NCBI RefSeq assembly: GCF_005222695.1
Contig: NZ_STGG01000002.1
Location: 1-40,980, forward strand
DNA from: Massilia sp. HP4
Lineage (GTDB): Bacteria > Pseudomonadota > Gammaproteobacteria > Burkholderiales > Burkholderiaceae_D
Reading direction: 5' to 3'
DNA: 40,980 nucleotides
Below the pieces are notes generated by a model that worked only from the letters and a program-made list of their open reading frames with translations, did no database searches and was not told the origin of the DNA. The position numbers and the translations under genes are program-made. Numbering within the stretch: position 1 is the stretch's first letter; each line of letters begins with the position of its first letter. Below, piece after piece: positions 22,506-29,490 of the stretch.

Positions 22506-23917
22506 AGCAAACCACCATATCGACCAGCGCGGCAAGCATCCCGCTCAGCGGCACGGTGGCGACCTTCGGCACCTTCCCGGCGGCCTTCGAAGTCGGCGCA
22601 ACCGGGATCGTGGCTTGCATGGATGATGGCAAGGGTGCTTGGGAGATCAGCGTCTATACGCTGACCAATTCCAGCACGCTGACCCGCACGGCGATCCTGT
22701 CGAGCTCGAACGGGGGAGCGGCGGTGACATTCCCGGCCGGTGCGAAGGAGGTTTTCTGCACCGTGGCGGCGAAGGTGCTGGCTGATTTTGTCAGCCTCAA
22801 TGATGGAATAACCGTCGCAGGCCTTCCGCGAGGCGTCCCGCAGGCTGCGGACCTGATCTCGTTCGCCCGCGCGGCTGGCGGCGATCTGGCAATCACGTAC
22901 GGTGACTTTCTGGCGCTCGTCAACGGCAACCCGCCTGCGAGCGACACCACCGCGCCGGCGTTCCCCGACGCGCTGTCGTCGGCCTCGGTCATGCAGACCA
23001 GCTTTACCCTGGCATGGCAGGCCGCGACCGACGCGAGCGGCATCGCTCGCTACGAGTACAGCTACGACGGCTCGACCTGGACGAGCGCCGGCACTGCGCT
23101 GTCGGTCAACCTGTCCGGACGCACCGCCGGCACCACTTACACGATGCGCGTGCGCGCCATCGATCCGTCGGGGAATATCTCGGCCGTGCGTACGCTGGCG
23201 GTCACGACTGCCGCTGCATCGGGCGATACGCAGGCACCGAGTATGTCGGGCTCGATCAGCACGAGCGCGGTCACCTCGAGCGGCTACACGTTCGGCTGGA
23301 CGGCCGGCACCGACAATGTAGGCGTCGACCACTACGAGACCAGCATCGACGGCGGCGCCAGCTGGGAGAGCTTCGCGGCAGGTACCCTGAGCCGCACTGT
23401 GGCCGGTAGGCCGGCCAGTACGACCGACAATCTGCGCGTTCGCGCGCACGATGCGGCCGGCAATATCTCAAATGTCCTGAGCGGAACCGTCACGACCCTA
23501 GCCGGCATGTCTTATTCGATCACCCCATATAGCGGTGGCACAGTCAAAACGACGGTTGACGGTACGGCCCCGAGCACCACGCAAGGCACGCTCAAGGGTT
23601 TTAGCTACGGCGCAACGATGTCCAATCAGTACGTGAACATTGTGCCGTCGCCGACCGCCGCGTGGTCCGGCTGGGGGGATTCTCCAACTGTGCCACCAGC
23701 ACGAATTACGGCGACCGAAAATACAGGCTCGTCCGCCAAAAATGGGATGACCCCGATGGCCAAGGGGACTGGTAACGCATGGTCCAATACGAGCCAACGC
23801 CTATGGGTGCAAACGGGTAGCGGCGACAGTCCGCCCAAATATTATTGGGTTGATCCAGGCGACGGCACTCCGGTCTGTATGAATCTGAGCACTGGAACCG
23901 TGGTCGTGGGGGCTTAA
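22484..23917 (+). CDS. FN3-repeat phage structural protein
   Basis: This 477-aa protein starts at ATG 22484 with GAGG 5 bases upstream. The first 140 residues resemble a phage virion domain (TTISTSAASIPLSGT, VTFPAGAKEVFCTV). Two fibronectin type III-like repeats follow at about 150-247 and 250-342. They share D-T-x-A-P at the start, W-x-A-A-T-D-x-S-G/W-T-A-G-T-D-N-V-G, Y-E, Y-D-G-S/I-D-G-G, and V-R-A near the end. The C-terminal third is less GC-rich and probably beta-structured. FN3 units decorate phage particles and bind carbohydrates weakly. It lies unusually between capsid and connector genes. Capsid decoration or head fibre is inference. Confidence 0.75.
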   Translation: MRFADRVKQTTISTSAASIPLSGTVATFGTFPAAFEVGATGIVACMDDGKGAWEISVYTLTNSSTLTRTAILSSSNGGAAVTFPAGAKEVFCTVAAKVLADFVSLNDGITVAGLPRGVPQAADLISFARAAGGDLAITYGDFLALVNGNPPASDTTAPAFPDALSSASVMQTSFTLAWQAATDASGIARYEYSYDGSTWTSAGTALSVNLSGRTAGTTYTMRVRAIDPSGNISAVRTLAVTTAAASGDTQAPSMSGSISTSAVTSSGYTFGWTAGTDNVGVDHYETSIDGGASWESFAAGTLSRTVAGRPASTTDNLRVRAHDAAGNISNVLSGTVTTLAGMSYSITPYSGGTVKTTVDGTAPSTTQGTLKGFSYGATMSNQYVNIVPSPTAAWSGWGDSPTVPPARITATENTGSSAKNGMTPMAKGTGNAWSNTSQRLWVQTGSGDSPPKYYWVDPGDGTPVCMNLSTGTVVVGA

Positions 23918-25488
23918 TGCCGATCTTGCTATTCAATGGGCGCCCCGTACTCACTGGTAGCCGCGTGCGGTCCGTAACGCCTGGGCCGAACGTCGAGCCA
24001 GAACCTGAGCCATCTTCGATTACGCTGGACTCCTGGGTGGACTACCGCGTGCTCCAACGCGTCGGCAACAGCAAGGTCGTCGAGTTCAGTGGTGGCTACG
24101 GCAACGTGACCCCGGCACAGATCGAGGCTCGCGTCGTCGACTACACGACCGGCGCGCAGGTGACACCCTGGACCGCCTTGAGCAATCCGTCGATTGGAAA
24201 CGGGCTCTGGTCAGGTCAGCTGAATACCCCGCAGGGTGGCTGGTACAGGATCCAGGTGCGCGACTCGGCCCGGCCCGCAGGCGTCGTGTCGGGCGCGACT
24301 CGCTGGGGCGTGGGCATCATCGTCTTGATGTGCGGCCAGTCGAATATGTTCAACCTGAGCGTTAGCGGCACTTACGGGTATCCGACCGGCCATCCGCTGG
24401 TGGTCGAACCTGCGAGCGGTGCCGGCGTTGGCCCTGGTAGCCCGCCATACACGTATCGCCGCGTCGGCCTGACCAATGACAACTGGCCGCCGAACACGAT
24501 GAACAAATCGCAGCAGGCCGGCCTTTCGAACGGCAAAACGATGCCGGGTCACGTGCACCTCGGTAATTTGCTGGCGATGAGCTTCAACGTGCCGGTCCTG
24601 CTGCTGAATAAAGCGAAATCCGGCTCGAAGATTGACGCTGTTTGGATGACCGGCCAAAGCGGCTGGAATGACGTAGAGCTGGCCGTGGCCGCTGTCGGCA
24701 GCGATTTTGAGCTGGTGTACTGGCTGCAAGGAGAATCGAATAGCGGCATGGCCCGCGCCGTCATGGTCGGCCACCTCAACACGCTGTATTCACAGCTCAA
24801 GACTTTGAGCGGACGGAATAGCGACACGCTCAAGATGGGCATCATTTCGCTTGGTCCGGTCAGCCTGAGCAGCAGCTATTCGGGGGCGAGCGACACCAAG
24901 TTCGGCGAGATTCGCGCGGCCCACGTGGAATTCGCCAGCAACACCCCGGGCGCGTTCTTCGCCGCCGCTACGCACGACAGCATGGCCAGCGACGGCGTAC
25001 ACATGGGCGCGATGTACCAAGCACGCACCGGCGCCAAAGCGGCCATGTCTTATATCGCATTGAAAGGCCGGGGCCCATCTGGTGCCGGCCCGCGGGTTAC
25101 TGGCGGCGCGCGCACTGGTGTCGATATCGACCTGGACGTCCAGCAGGCCGGCGGTACGGCGCTCGCCGACGGCGCTGGCGGCAACGGCACGGCGCTGCGT
25201 GGATTCCGCGTGTTTGATGCGACCGACACCACGCTGGCGTCGCCGCTGCAGATTGCATCGACCATGATCCTGGGCCCCGACAAAATCCGCCTGCGCCTGG
25301 CAGTAGCGCCCGCCGGCAGCGTGCTGGTCGACTACGGCATGACGAATACCCCGCACAGCCCCGACCCGATCTCGGCCGCCATAACGTCGTTATCGGAATC
25401 GGCTGTGTACGACAACGTGGCGGTTGTGAACAGCCCTGTTGGCTGCCTACTTCAACCTTTCGCAGCAATCCACATCACAGGGAGCTGA
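23917..25488 (+). CDS. SASA-type (SGNH-like) carbohydrate esterase
   Basis: This 523-aa protein belongs with sialate O-acetylesterase/CE6-like enzymes that remove acetyl groups from sugars. The nucleophile block is C-G-Q-S-N-M (Ser142), a second block is W-L-Q-G-E-S-N (Glu273), and the acid/base block is S-D-G-V-H (Asp359, His362). An N-terminal beta domain (about 35-125, Trp/Tyr-rich) and a C-terminal beta domain (about 385-523) flank it. There is no signal peptide. The start overlaps the FN3 stop (TAATG), so the two are probably made together. A virion enzyme that edits host capsule or O-antigen is likely, but its placement in the head module is odd. Confidence 0.8.
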   Translation: MPILLFNGRPVLTGSRVRSVTPGPNVEPEPEPSSITLDSWVDYRVLQRVGNSKVVEFSGGYGNVTPAQIEARVVDYTTGAQVTPWTALSNPSIGNGLWSGQLNTPQGGWYRIQVRDSARPAGVVSGATRWGVGIIVLMCGQSNMFNLSVSGTYGYPTGHPLVVEPASGAGVGPGSPPYTYRRVGLTNDNWPPNTMNKSQQAGLSNGKTMPGHVHLGNLLAMSFNVPVLLLNKAKSGSKIDAVWMTGQSGWNDVELAVAAVGSDFELVYWLQGESNSGMARAVMVGHLNTLYSQLKTLSGRNSDTLKMGIISLGPVSLSSSYSGASDTKFGEIRAAHVEFASNTPGAFFAAATHDSMASDGVHMGAMYQARTGAKAAMSYIALKGRGPSGAGPRVTGGARTGVDIDLDVQQAGGTALADGAGGNGTALRGFRVFDATDTTLASPLQIASTMILGPDKIRLRLAVAPAGSVLVDYGMTNTPHSPDPISAAITSLSESAVYDNVAVVNSPVGCLLQPFAAIHITGS

Positions 25489-25489
25489 C

Positions 25490-25747
25490 ATGCTCGGTTA
25501 CTCCGTCCTCGGCGTGTCCGTGTTGGGCACGTCCGGGCAGGCGGGCGCCGAGCCGCCAGAGGTAACGCCGCCAGGCCCGATTGATGTAACAAAGATTTCC
25601 CCGTCCCGAATTGTCGTCTTCGAAAGCAGCGGGAGCCGCATCACGCCGTTCGGCGGCAGCGGCTCTCGCGCCACGCCTTTTGAGGGCAGCGGCAGTCGGA
25701 TTACGCCCTTCGAGGGTGATGGCAGTCGCCTGGTGAGGTTTGAATGA
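25490..25747 (+). CDS. Decapeptide-repeat head-region protein
   Basis: This 85-aa protein starts at ATG 25490 with GGGAG 6 bases upstream; it follows the esterase immediately. After a hydrophobic, Gly-rich N terminus (MLGYSVLGVSVLGTSG) and a Pro-rich linker, it ends in four tandem repeats of about 10 residues. Their core is G-S-R-x-T-P-F-E/G (the last ends R-L-V-R-F-E). The repeats suggest a short beta-stacked rod or a multivalent binding tag. No family recognised. Confidence 0.65.
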   Translation: MLGYSVLGVSVLGTSGQAGAEPPEVTPPGPIDVTKISPSRIVVFESSGSRITPFGGSGSRATPFEGSGSRITPFEGDGSRLVRFE

Positions 25748-26088
25748 ATGAGAAGGCCCCTTGGAAAGAGGGCGACGACTGGTTCGTCTTCCGCGATCCT
25801 GATGAGAAAAGCTACTACGGCGCAGACCTGACCGAGGAATTGATCGATCGCGCCACGACCCCCAAGGCGAGCGGCGCGCTTGAGCTGGTGCTGGTCGGCG
25901 TCGTCCAGTTGGAGGCGCCGCAGCTCCAAGTCGTGACAGTCGCCGGTGTGCAGCGCACCTACGCGATCGCCTTCTTGGGCGGCATTGAGGGCGAGCCTCC
26001 GGCCGACTGGAAGTGGACCGCTCGCGTCTCTTGCGCGAACGGTGAACGCTTCGACAAAACGACAAAATTTCGCCGGAGGGACACCTGA
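25744..26088 (+). CDS. Hypothetical phage structural-region protein
   Basis: This 114-aa protein overlaps the repeat gene by 4 bases (ATGA). It is beta-rich in the middle (LELVLVGVVQLEAPQLQVVTVAGVQRTYAIAFLGG) and ends in a W-K-W-T-A-R-V-S-C-A-N-G-E-R-F-D segment. It belongs to a group seen between capsid and connector genes of related prophages, perhaps an adaptor. I cannot name the family with certainty. Confidence 0.65.
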   Translation: MNEKAPWKEGDDWFVFRDPDEKSYYGADLTEELIDRATTPKASGALELVLVGVVQLEAPQLQVVTVAGVQRTYAIAFLGGIEGEPPADWKWTARVSCANGERFDKTTKFRRRDT

Positions 26089-26258
26089 TGTACGACGTCA
26101 GCAAACTCCCGGCCGTCCGAGCGCTGATTGAGCAGGCTGAGCAGCCGGAGCAGCAACCAGACCCGGCGCCGGCCATTGAATATGCGCGCGCGCCACAAGC
26201 ATCTGGCGCACCAGTCGGATCCGGCCGGCCGCCAGCAATACAGGAAACGACCCGATGA
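26088..26258 (+). CDS. Small hypothetical protein, 56 aa
   Basis: ATG 26088 overlaps the previous stop (TGATG), has GGAGGG 8 bases upstream, and its stop overlaps the next ATG. The product has an N-terminal helix (YDVSKLPAVRALIEQAEQPEQQ) and a Pro/Ala-rich disordered tail. It may be a linker peptide of the head-tail joint. Nothing more can be said. Confidence 0.6.
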   Translation: MYDVSKLPAVRALIEQAEQPEQQPDPAPAIEYARAPQASGAPVGSGRPPAIQETTR

Positions 26259-26803
26259 GCTTGAAACTGATCACCCCGCCGGCGGCGCTGGCGGTGTCGC
26301 TCGATGCCGCGCGCACCTCGGCCCGGGTGGATGGCGAGGAGCACGACGCCGAGCTGCGCCAGGTGGTCGAGGCGTACACCCGCGAGGCCGAGCACGAAAC
26401 CGGACGCGCGTTCGTGGAGCAGACCTACCGGCTGACGCTCGATGCCTTCCCGGCAGCGATCCGGCTGGACAAGCCGCCGATTCAGTCGGTGGCGCACGTC
26501 AAGTTCTACGATCCAAACGGCGCCAAGCTCACGCTCGATCCGCAGGACTACCTGCTGGACGCCGAGAGCGAGCCAGGATTCCTCGTGCCGGCGCCGGGCC
26601 GCGGCTGGCCGGCGACGCAAGCGCGCGTGAACGCGGTTGAGGTGGTCTACACCTGCGGATACGGCGCTGACGATGCGTCGGTACCGGCGAACGCCAAGCG
26701 CTACATCCTGGGCAAGGTGTCCGAGGAATTCGCGCCTGCTGGCACGTCCAAGAACGAGTTCCTGGGCAAGCTGCTCGACGAATTGAGGGTCTATTCCGCA
26801 TGA
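26255..26803 (+). CDS. Head-tail connector protein (HK97 gp6-like)
   Basis: This 182-aa protein matches the gp6 connector family. Helical N-terminal parts (SLDAARTSARVDGEEHDAELRQVVEAYTREAEHETGRAF) are followed by a beta region with L-T-L-D-A-F-P, I-Q-S-V-A-H-V-K-F-Y-D and V-V-Y-T-C-G-Y-G. A final helix (AKRYILGKVSEEF) closes it. It forms a ring under the portal that seals the head and docks the tail. Confidence 0.88.
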   Translation: MSLKLITPPAALAVSLDAARTSARVDGEEHDAELRQVVEAYTREAEHETGRAFVEQTYRLTLDAFPAAIRLDKPPIQSVAHVKFYDPNGAKLTLDPQDYLLDAESEPGFLVPAPGRGWPATQARVNAVEVVYTCGYGADDASVPANAKRYILGKVSEEFAPAGTSKNEFLGKLLDELRVYSA

Positions 26804-27102
26804 TGAACGACCGAATCACCCTGCAGCGGCCTGGCCCGGGCGCCGGAAAGCTGCGCGCGCCCGGGGCCTGGGAGTCGGTCGGCAGCGTCTGGGCCCACGT
26901 GCTGTTCCCGAGCGGCGCCGAAGTGGTGCGCGCCGGCGGCGAGGTCTCGATCGTCAAGTGCTCGATCAGGATCCGCGCGCGCGCCGACATCGACACCTCC
27001 TGGCGCGTCCTGTTCAAGGGCAAGGCCTACGACATCGAGTCGGCGCTGCCAGATGGCCGTGATCCGCGGTTCATGTTCCTGGTCTGTAAGGGGGTGTCGT
27101 GA
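26800..27102 (+). CDS. Phage head closure protein
   Basis: This 100-aa beta-barrel protein is typical of head-tail closure proteins. It begins with N-D-R-I-T-L-Q-R-P. The core is V-W-A-H-V-L-F-P-S-G-A-E, then C-S-I-R-I-R-A-R-A-D-I-D-T-S-W-R-V-L-F-K-G-K-A-Y-D-I-E. It overlaps the connector by 4 bases and precedes the gp10-like gene, the usual order. Confidence 0.87.
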   Translation: MMNDRITLQRPGPGAGKLRAPGAWESVGSVWAHVLFPSGAEVVRAGGEVSIVKCSIRIRARADIDTSWRVLFKGKAYDIESALPDGRDPRFMFLVCKGVS

Positions 27103-27611
27103 TCGAGTTCGACACCTCAGCCTTCGAGCGCGCGATGACCGAAGCAAAGCAGACGATTACGGAAGCGCTGGGCGAATCGACGCTGCGCACAGTTGGGTTC
27201 GCCGGCGCGGAGATATTTTGCGATCAGGCCAAGCAAAACTCCCTCAAGCATTACAAGACGGGCGTCCTGTACAACAACATCATCGTCAAACGTCTTGAAG
27301 AGGAGGCGGATGGTGGCCTCCGGCAGGTCTACATCGTCACCGTTCGAAACGGGCGCGCGGGCGACTGGGCTGCTTACTACTGGAAGTTCGTCGAGTTCGG
27401 TCACAAGTTCGTCCCTCGGAACAAGAAACGCGGCAGAACAGGCAGTACGGTCGGGTGGAAGGCTCATCGACAGGCGGCTGCGCTCGAGTACGGCACCGCC
27501 AGCGCCCCGGCGTACCCGTTCATGCGGCCAGCCTATGAAAGCAAGAAGCAGGAGGCCGTCGACGTCATGACCCGCACCCTGGCTGAGCAGATCGCAAGGA
27601 ATGCCCGATGA
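27099..27611 (+). CDS. HK97 gp10-like tail-joining protein
   Basis: This 170-aa protein starts at GTG 27099, overlapping the closure gene stop (GTGA). It has the gp10-family N-terminal helix, T-G-V-L-Y-N-N-I, a W-A-A-Y-Y-W-K-F-V-E-F-G-H-K-F core, and A-Y-P-F-M-R-P-A-Y near the C terminus. The family acts in the neck, joining or terminating the tail. Confidence 0.87.
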   Translation: MIEFDTSAFERAMTEAKQTITEALGESTLRTVGFAGAEIFCDQAKQNSLKHYKTGVLYNNIIVKRLEEEADGGLRQVYIVTVRNGRAGDWAAYYWKFVEFGHKFVPRNKKRGRTGSTVGWKAHRQAAALEYGTASAPAYPFMRPAYESKKQEAVDVMTRTLAEQIARNAR

Positions 27612-27958
27612 CCCCTGAAGACCATATCGACGCCGTGCTGCAGCACCTGGCCGGCGGTCGCGTGTTTCCTGACGTGGCGCCGCTGAACACCGAACGGCCG
27701 TTCGTTACCTACCAGCTGGTGGGTGGCGCGCCGGACAACTACCTGAGCGGCGATTTGCCCGAGAAGCAGCAGGTGCGCATGCAGGTCAACGTCTGGGTCG
27801 ATCGGCGCGCCGAGGCATCCGAGATCGGGATGCTGGTCGAGGACGCGATGCGGTCGGCTGCCCACCTGCAGGTCGAGGTCATCACCGGCCGCGTGGCCAC
27901 CTATGACGAAGAAACCGACCTGCGCGGAACCATGCAGGACTTCAGCATGTACTGCTGA
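27608..27958 (+). CDS. DUF3168 tail completion/terminator protein
   Basis: This 116-aa protein overlaps the gp10-like gene by 4 bases. DUF3168 features are R-V-F-P-D-V-A-P near 18-25, R-P-F-V-T-Y-Q-L-V-G, V-Q-V-N-V-W-like V-R-M-Q-V-N-V-W, and R-G-T-M-Q-D-F-S-M near the end. The family caps the tail tube. Two terminators follow before the tube gene. Confidence 0.88.
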   Translation: MTPEDHIDAVLQHLAGGRVFPDVAPLNTERPFVTYQLVGGAPDNYLSGDLPEKQQVRMQVNVWVDRRAEASEIGMLVEDAMRSAAHLQVEVITGRVATYDEETDLRGTMQDFSMYC

Positions 27959-27980
27959 CCCAGAACAACCCCTTTCCAGG

Positions 27981-28008
27981 CCGCCCCGAGAAATCCGGGC
28001 GGTTTTTT
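27981..28008 (+). terminator. Intrinsic terminator before the tail tube gene (first)
   Basis: CCGCCC and GGGCGG form a 6-bp stem with a 10-base loop, followed by six T. It is the first of two terminators in the 114-base gap before the tube gene. Confidence 0.75.
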
Positions 28009-28031
28009 CATGCCCGCGAGGGCGCGCAATG

Positions 28032-28052
28032 GCCCGGATTCCGGGCTTTTTT
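28032..28052 (+). terminator. Intrinsic terminator before the tail tube gene (second)
   Basis: GCCCGG, ATT and CCGGGC form a tight 6-bp stem with a 3-base loop, followed by six T. The tube gene starts 20 bases later with a GAGAGG site. Confidence 0.8.
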
Positions 28053-28072
28053 ACTTTTGAGAGGCCCTCACC

Positions 28073-28720
28073 ATGGCTGTATCCGTCCCCAACAACAGCA
28101 CCTTCTCGGTCGCTACCACCTATGCTGCCGCGATCAGCGTTTCGGCCGCAACCAATGCTCTGGAGGCGGTCCTGACCACCGCTGCCAACACCTTCGCAGT
28201 CGGCGACATCGTCGAATTCTCCACCGGCTGGGTGAAAGCGAATCTGCGGATCTTCCGCGTGAAGGCCGCAACTTCGACCAGCGTCACGCTCGAGGGCTTC
28301 AATACCAGCAATCTCCAGCTCTACCCGGCTGGCAACGGTGCTGGCTCGCTGCGAAAAATCATGACCTGGACCGTCGTTCCATACATGAAGGAGTTCACGC
28401 CTTCGGGCGGCGACCCAAAGTACAACACCGAGGAATACCTGGATATCGAAGACGAAATCCAGATGTTCAACGGCTTCTCCGCCGTGTCGATCGCCATGAG
28501 CATCGCCGACGATCCGACCCAGCCGCACAACGCAGTTCTGCAAGCTGCGACTGATACGCAGGCAGTGACCGCGTTCCGCGTGGTGCTCCAATCCGGTGCC
28601 CCGCTGTTCTATAACGGCGTGCTGGGCTACAACCCGAACCCGAGTTTCGTGAAGGGCCAGGGCATGGTCGTCAAGTGCGGTTACGCACTGCGCAGCCGCG
28701 TCAACCGCTACGCCTCGTAA
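28073..28720 (+). CDS. Major tail tube protein
   Basis: This 215-aa protein is in the tail tube position and has the beta-rich composition of tube proteins. It includes an N-terminal A-V-S-V-P-N-N-S-T-F-S-V-A-T segment, F-A-V-G-D-I-V-E-F-S-T-G-W, and a long loop with T-P-S-G-G-D-P-K-Y-N-T-E-E-Y-L. The final strand G-M-V-V-K-C-G-Y-A-L-R-S closes it. It polymerises around the tape measure. It lies just before the chaperone pair, as expected. Confidence 0.88.
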   Translation: MAVSVPNNSTFSVATTYAAAISVSAATNALEAVLTTAANTFAVGDIVEFSTGWVKANLRIFRVKAATSTSVTLEGFNTSNLQLYPAGNGAGSLRKIMTWTVVPYMKEFTPSGGDPKYNTEEYLDIEDEIQMFNGFSAVSIAMSIADDPTQPHNAVLQAATDTQAVTAFRVVLQSGAPLFYNGVLGYNPNPSFVKGQGMVVKCGYALRSRVNRYAS

Positions 28721-28765
28721 CCCGGTTGCCAGCCGGCGCCGAATGGTCGGCGCTGGCCTTCCCAG

Positions 28766-28795
28766 CCCGCGGGGTAGTGCCTCGCGGGTCTTTTT
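28766..28795 (+). terminator. Intrinsic terminator after the tail tube gene
   Basis: CCCGCG and CGCGGG form a 6-bp stem around an 11-base loop, followed by TCTTTTT. It separates the tube gene from the chaperone gene. Confidence 0.7.
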
Positions 28796-28818
28796 ACCTC
28801 TCCTGAAAGAAAATCACC

Positions 28819-29136
28819 ATGGCAAAAGCAAAACTTTCCCTCGCCGGCGAAGCAACCTTCAAGGCAACCGTCACGATCCCGGTCCCAGGCGGCACGACCG
28901 CCGACGTGGAATGGACCTTCGCATGGATGGAGCGCGACACCTTCAAGGAGTTCCTGAAAAACCTGGCCGGTGCCGAGGACATCGACGCGCTGATGGATGT
29001 CTCGCGCGGCTGGGATCTCGATGATGCGTTCGGCAAGGCCGCTGTCGAGAAGCTGATCCAGAAATACGTGGGTGCGACCCGCGCCGTCCTGGACAAGTTC
29101 ATTTCCGAGCTGAGCGGGCAACGCGAAAAAAACTAA
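28819..29136 (+). CDS. Tail assembly chaperone (lambda G-like)
   Basis: This 105-aa protein has the small tail-chaperone pattern: beta N terminus (LSLAGEATFKATVTIPVPGG), V-E-W-T-F-A-W-M-E-R-D-T-F, then acidic helices. It binds the tape measure during tail assembly. Its end lies on a slippery A-AAA-AAC sequence, so a fraction of ribosomes should shift to -1 and add the downstream domain, as with lambda G and GT. Confidence 0.87.
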   Translation: MAKAKLSLAGEATFKATVTIPVPGGTTADVEWTFAWMERDTFKEFLKNLAGAEDIDALMDVSRGWDLDDAFGKAAVEKLIQKYVGATRAVLDKFISELSGQREKN

Positions 29137-29154
29137 GGGCCGTCGCCTCGGCCC
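29127..29154 (+). promoter_or_regulatory. Programmed -1 ribosomal frameshift signal
   Basis: The heptamer A-AAA-AAC (29127-29133) is in the correct frame (codons GAA AAA AAC), just before the stop TAA. A GC hairpin follows (GGGCCG 29137-29142, CGGCCC 29149-29154), starting 3 bases after the heptamer. After a -1 shift, reading continues through 29450. Confidence 0.85.
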
Positions 29155-29450
29155 TCTACGAGCCTGAGCCGTCTGAGACCGAACTGGCGGTTCTGGGCCT
29201 AACACTAGAGGACTTGGCGACGGATCCTGTCGAGATATGGCCTGAGAACGTCCGGGCCTTCGACCTGTTTTACAGCCTGCGCAAACAGTGGAACCTCGCC
29301 CCGATGGGCGGCCCGATCGGGCTGAACTTCCTGGTTGCCTACAACCGCATGGACCGCATGGGCCTGACGCCGGAGGAATACAACCAACTAGACGAAGACC
29401 TGCAGGTGATGGAAGACGCAGCGCTCGAGGCTATGCGGAGCAAGGAATAG
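29133..29450 (+). CDS. DUF1799 tail chaperone extension (T domain), made by -1 frameshift
   Basis: This frame has no good start of its own; the first start-like codon is TTG 29214, without a clear ribosome site. It is in frame -1 with the G-like gene and joins it at the slippery heptamer, giving a fusion of about 210 aa. The downstream part contains the DUF1799 pattern (V-R-A-F-D-L-F-Y-S-L-R-K-Q-W-N, G-L-N-F-L-V-A-Y-N-R-M-D). In lambda the GT fusion bridges tape measure and tube subunits. Confidence 0.82.
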   Translation, partial: LRAVASALYEPEPSETELAVLGLTLEDLATDPVEIWPENVRAFDLFYSLRKQWNLAPMGGPIGLNFLVAYNRMDRMGLTPEEYNQLDEDLQVMEDAALEAMRSKE

Positions 29451-29457
29451 ACGTTGT

Positions 29458-29479
29458 GCCGCCGCCGGGCGGCTTTTTT
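29458..29479 (+). terminator. Intrinsic terminator before the tape measure gene
   Basis: GCCGCC, GCCG and GGCGGC form a 6-bp stem with a 4-base loop, followed by six T. The T-run ends 11 bases before the tape measure start. Confidence 0.8.
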
Positions 29480-29490
29480 ATGGGCGGCGA

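Noticed and set aside
25618..25740. Short tandem repeats as a CRISPR-like array
   Set aside because: The units are coding, contiguous without spacers and vary at wobble positions; no cas genes are present.
29214..29450. DUF1799 gene as an independent protein from TTG 29214
   Set aside because: There is no ribosome site, and the frame is open back to a slippery heptamer, so a -1 frameshift explains it better.
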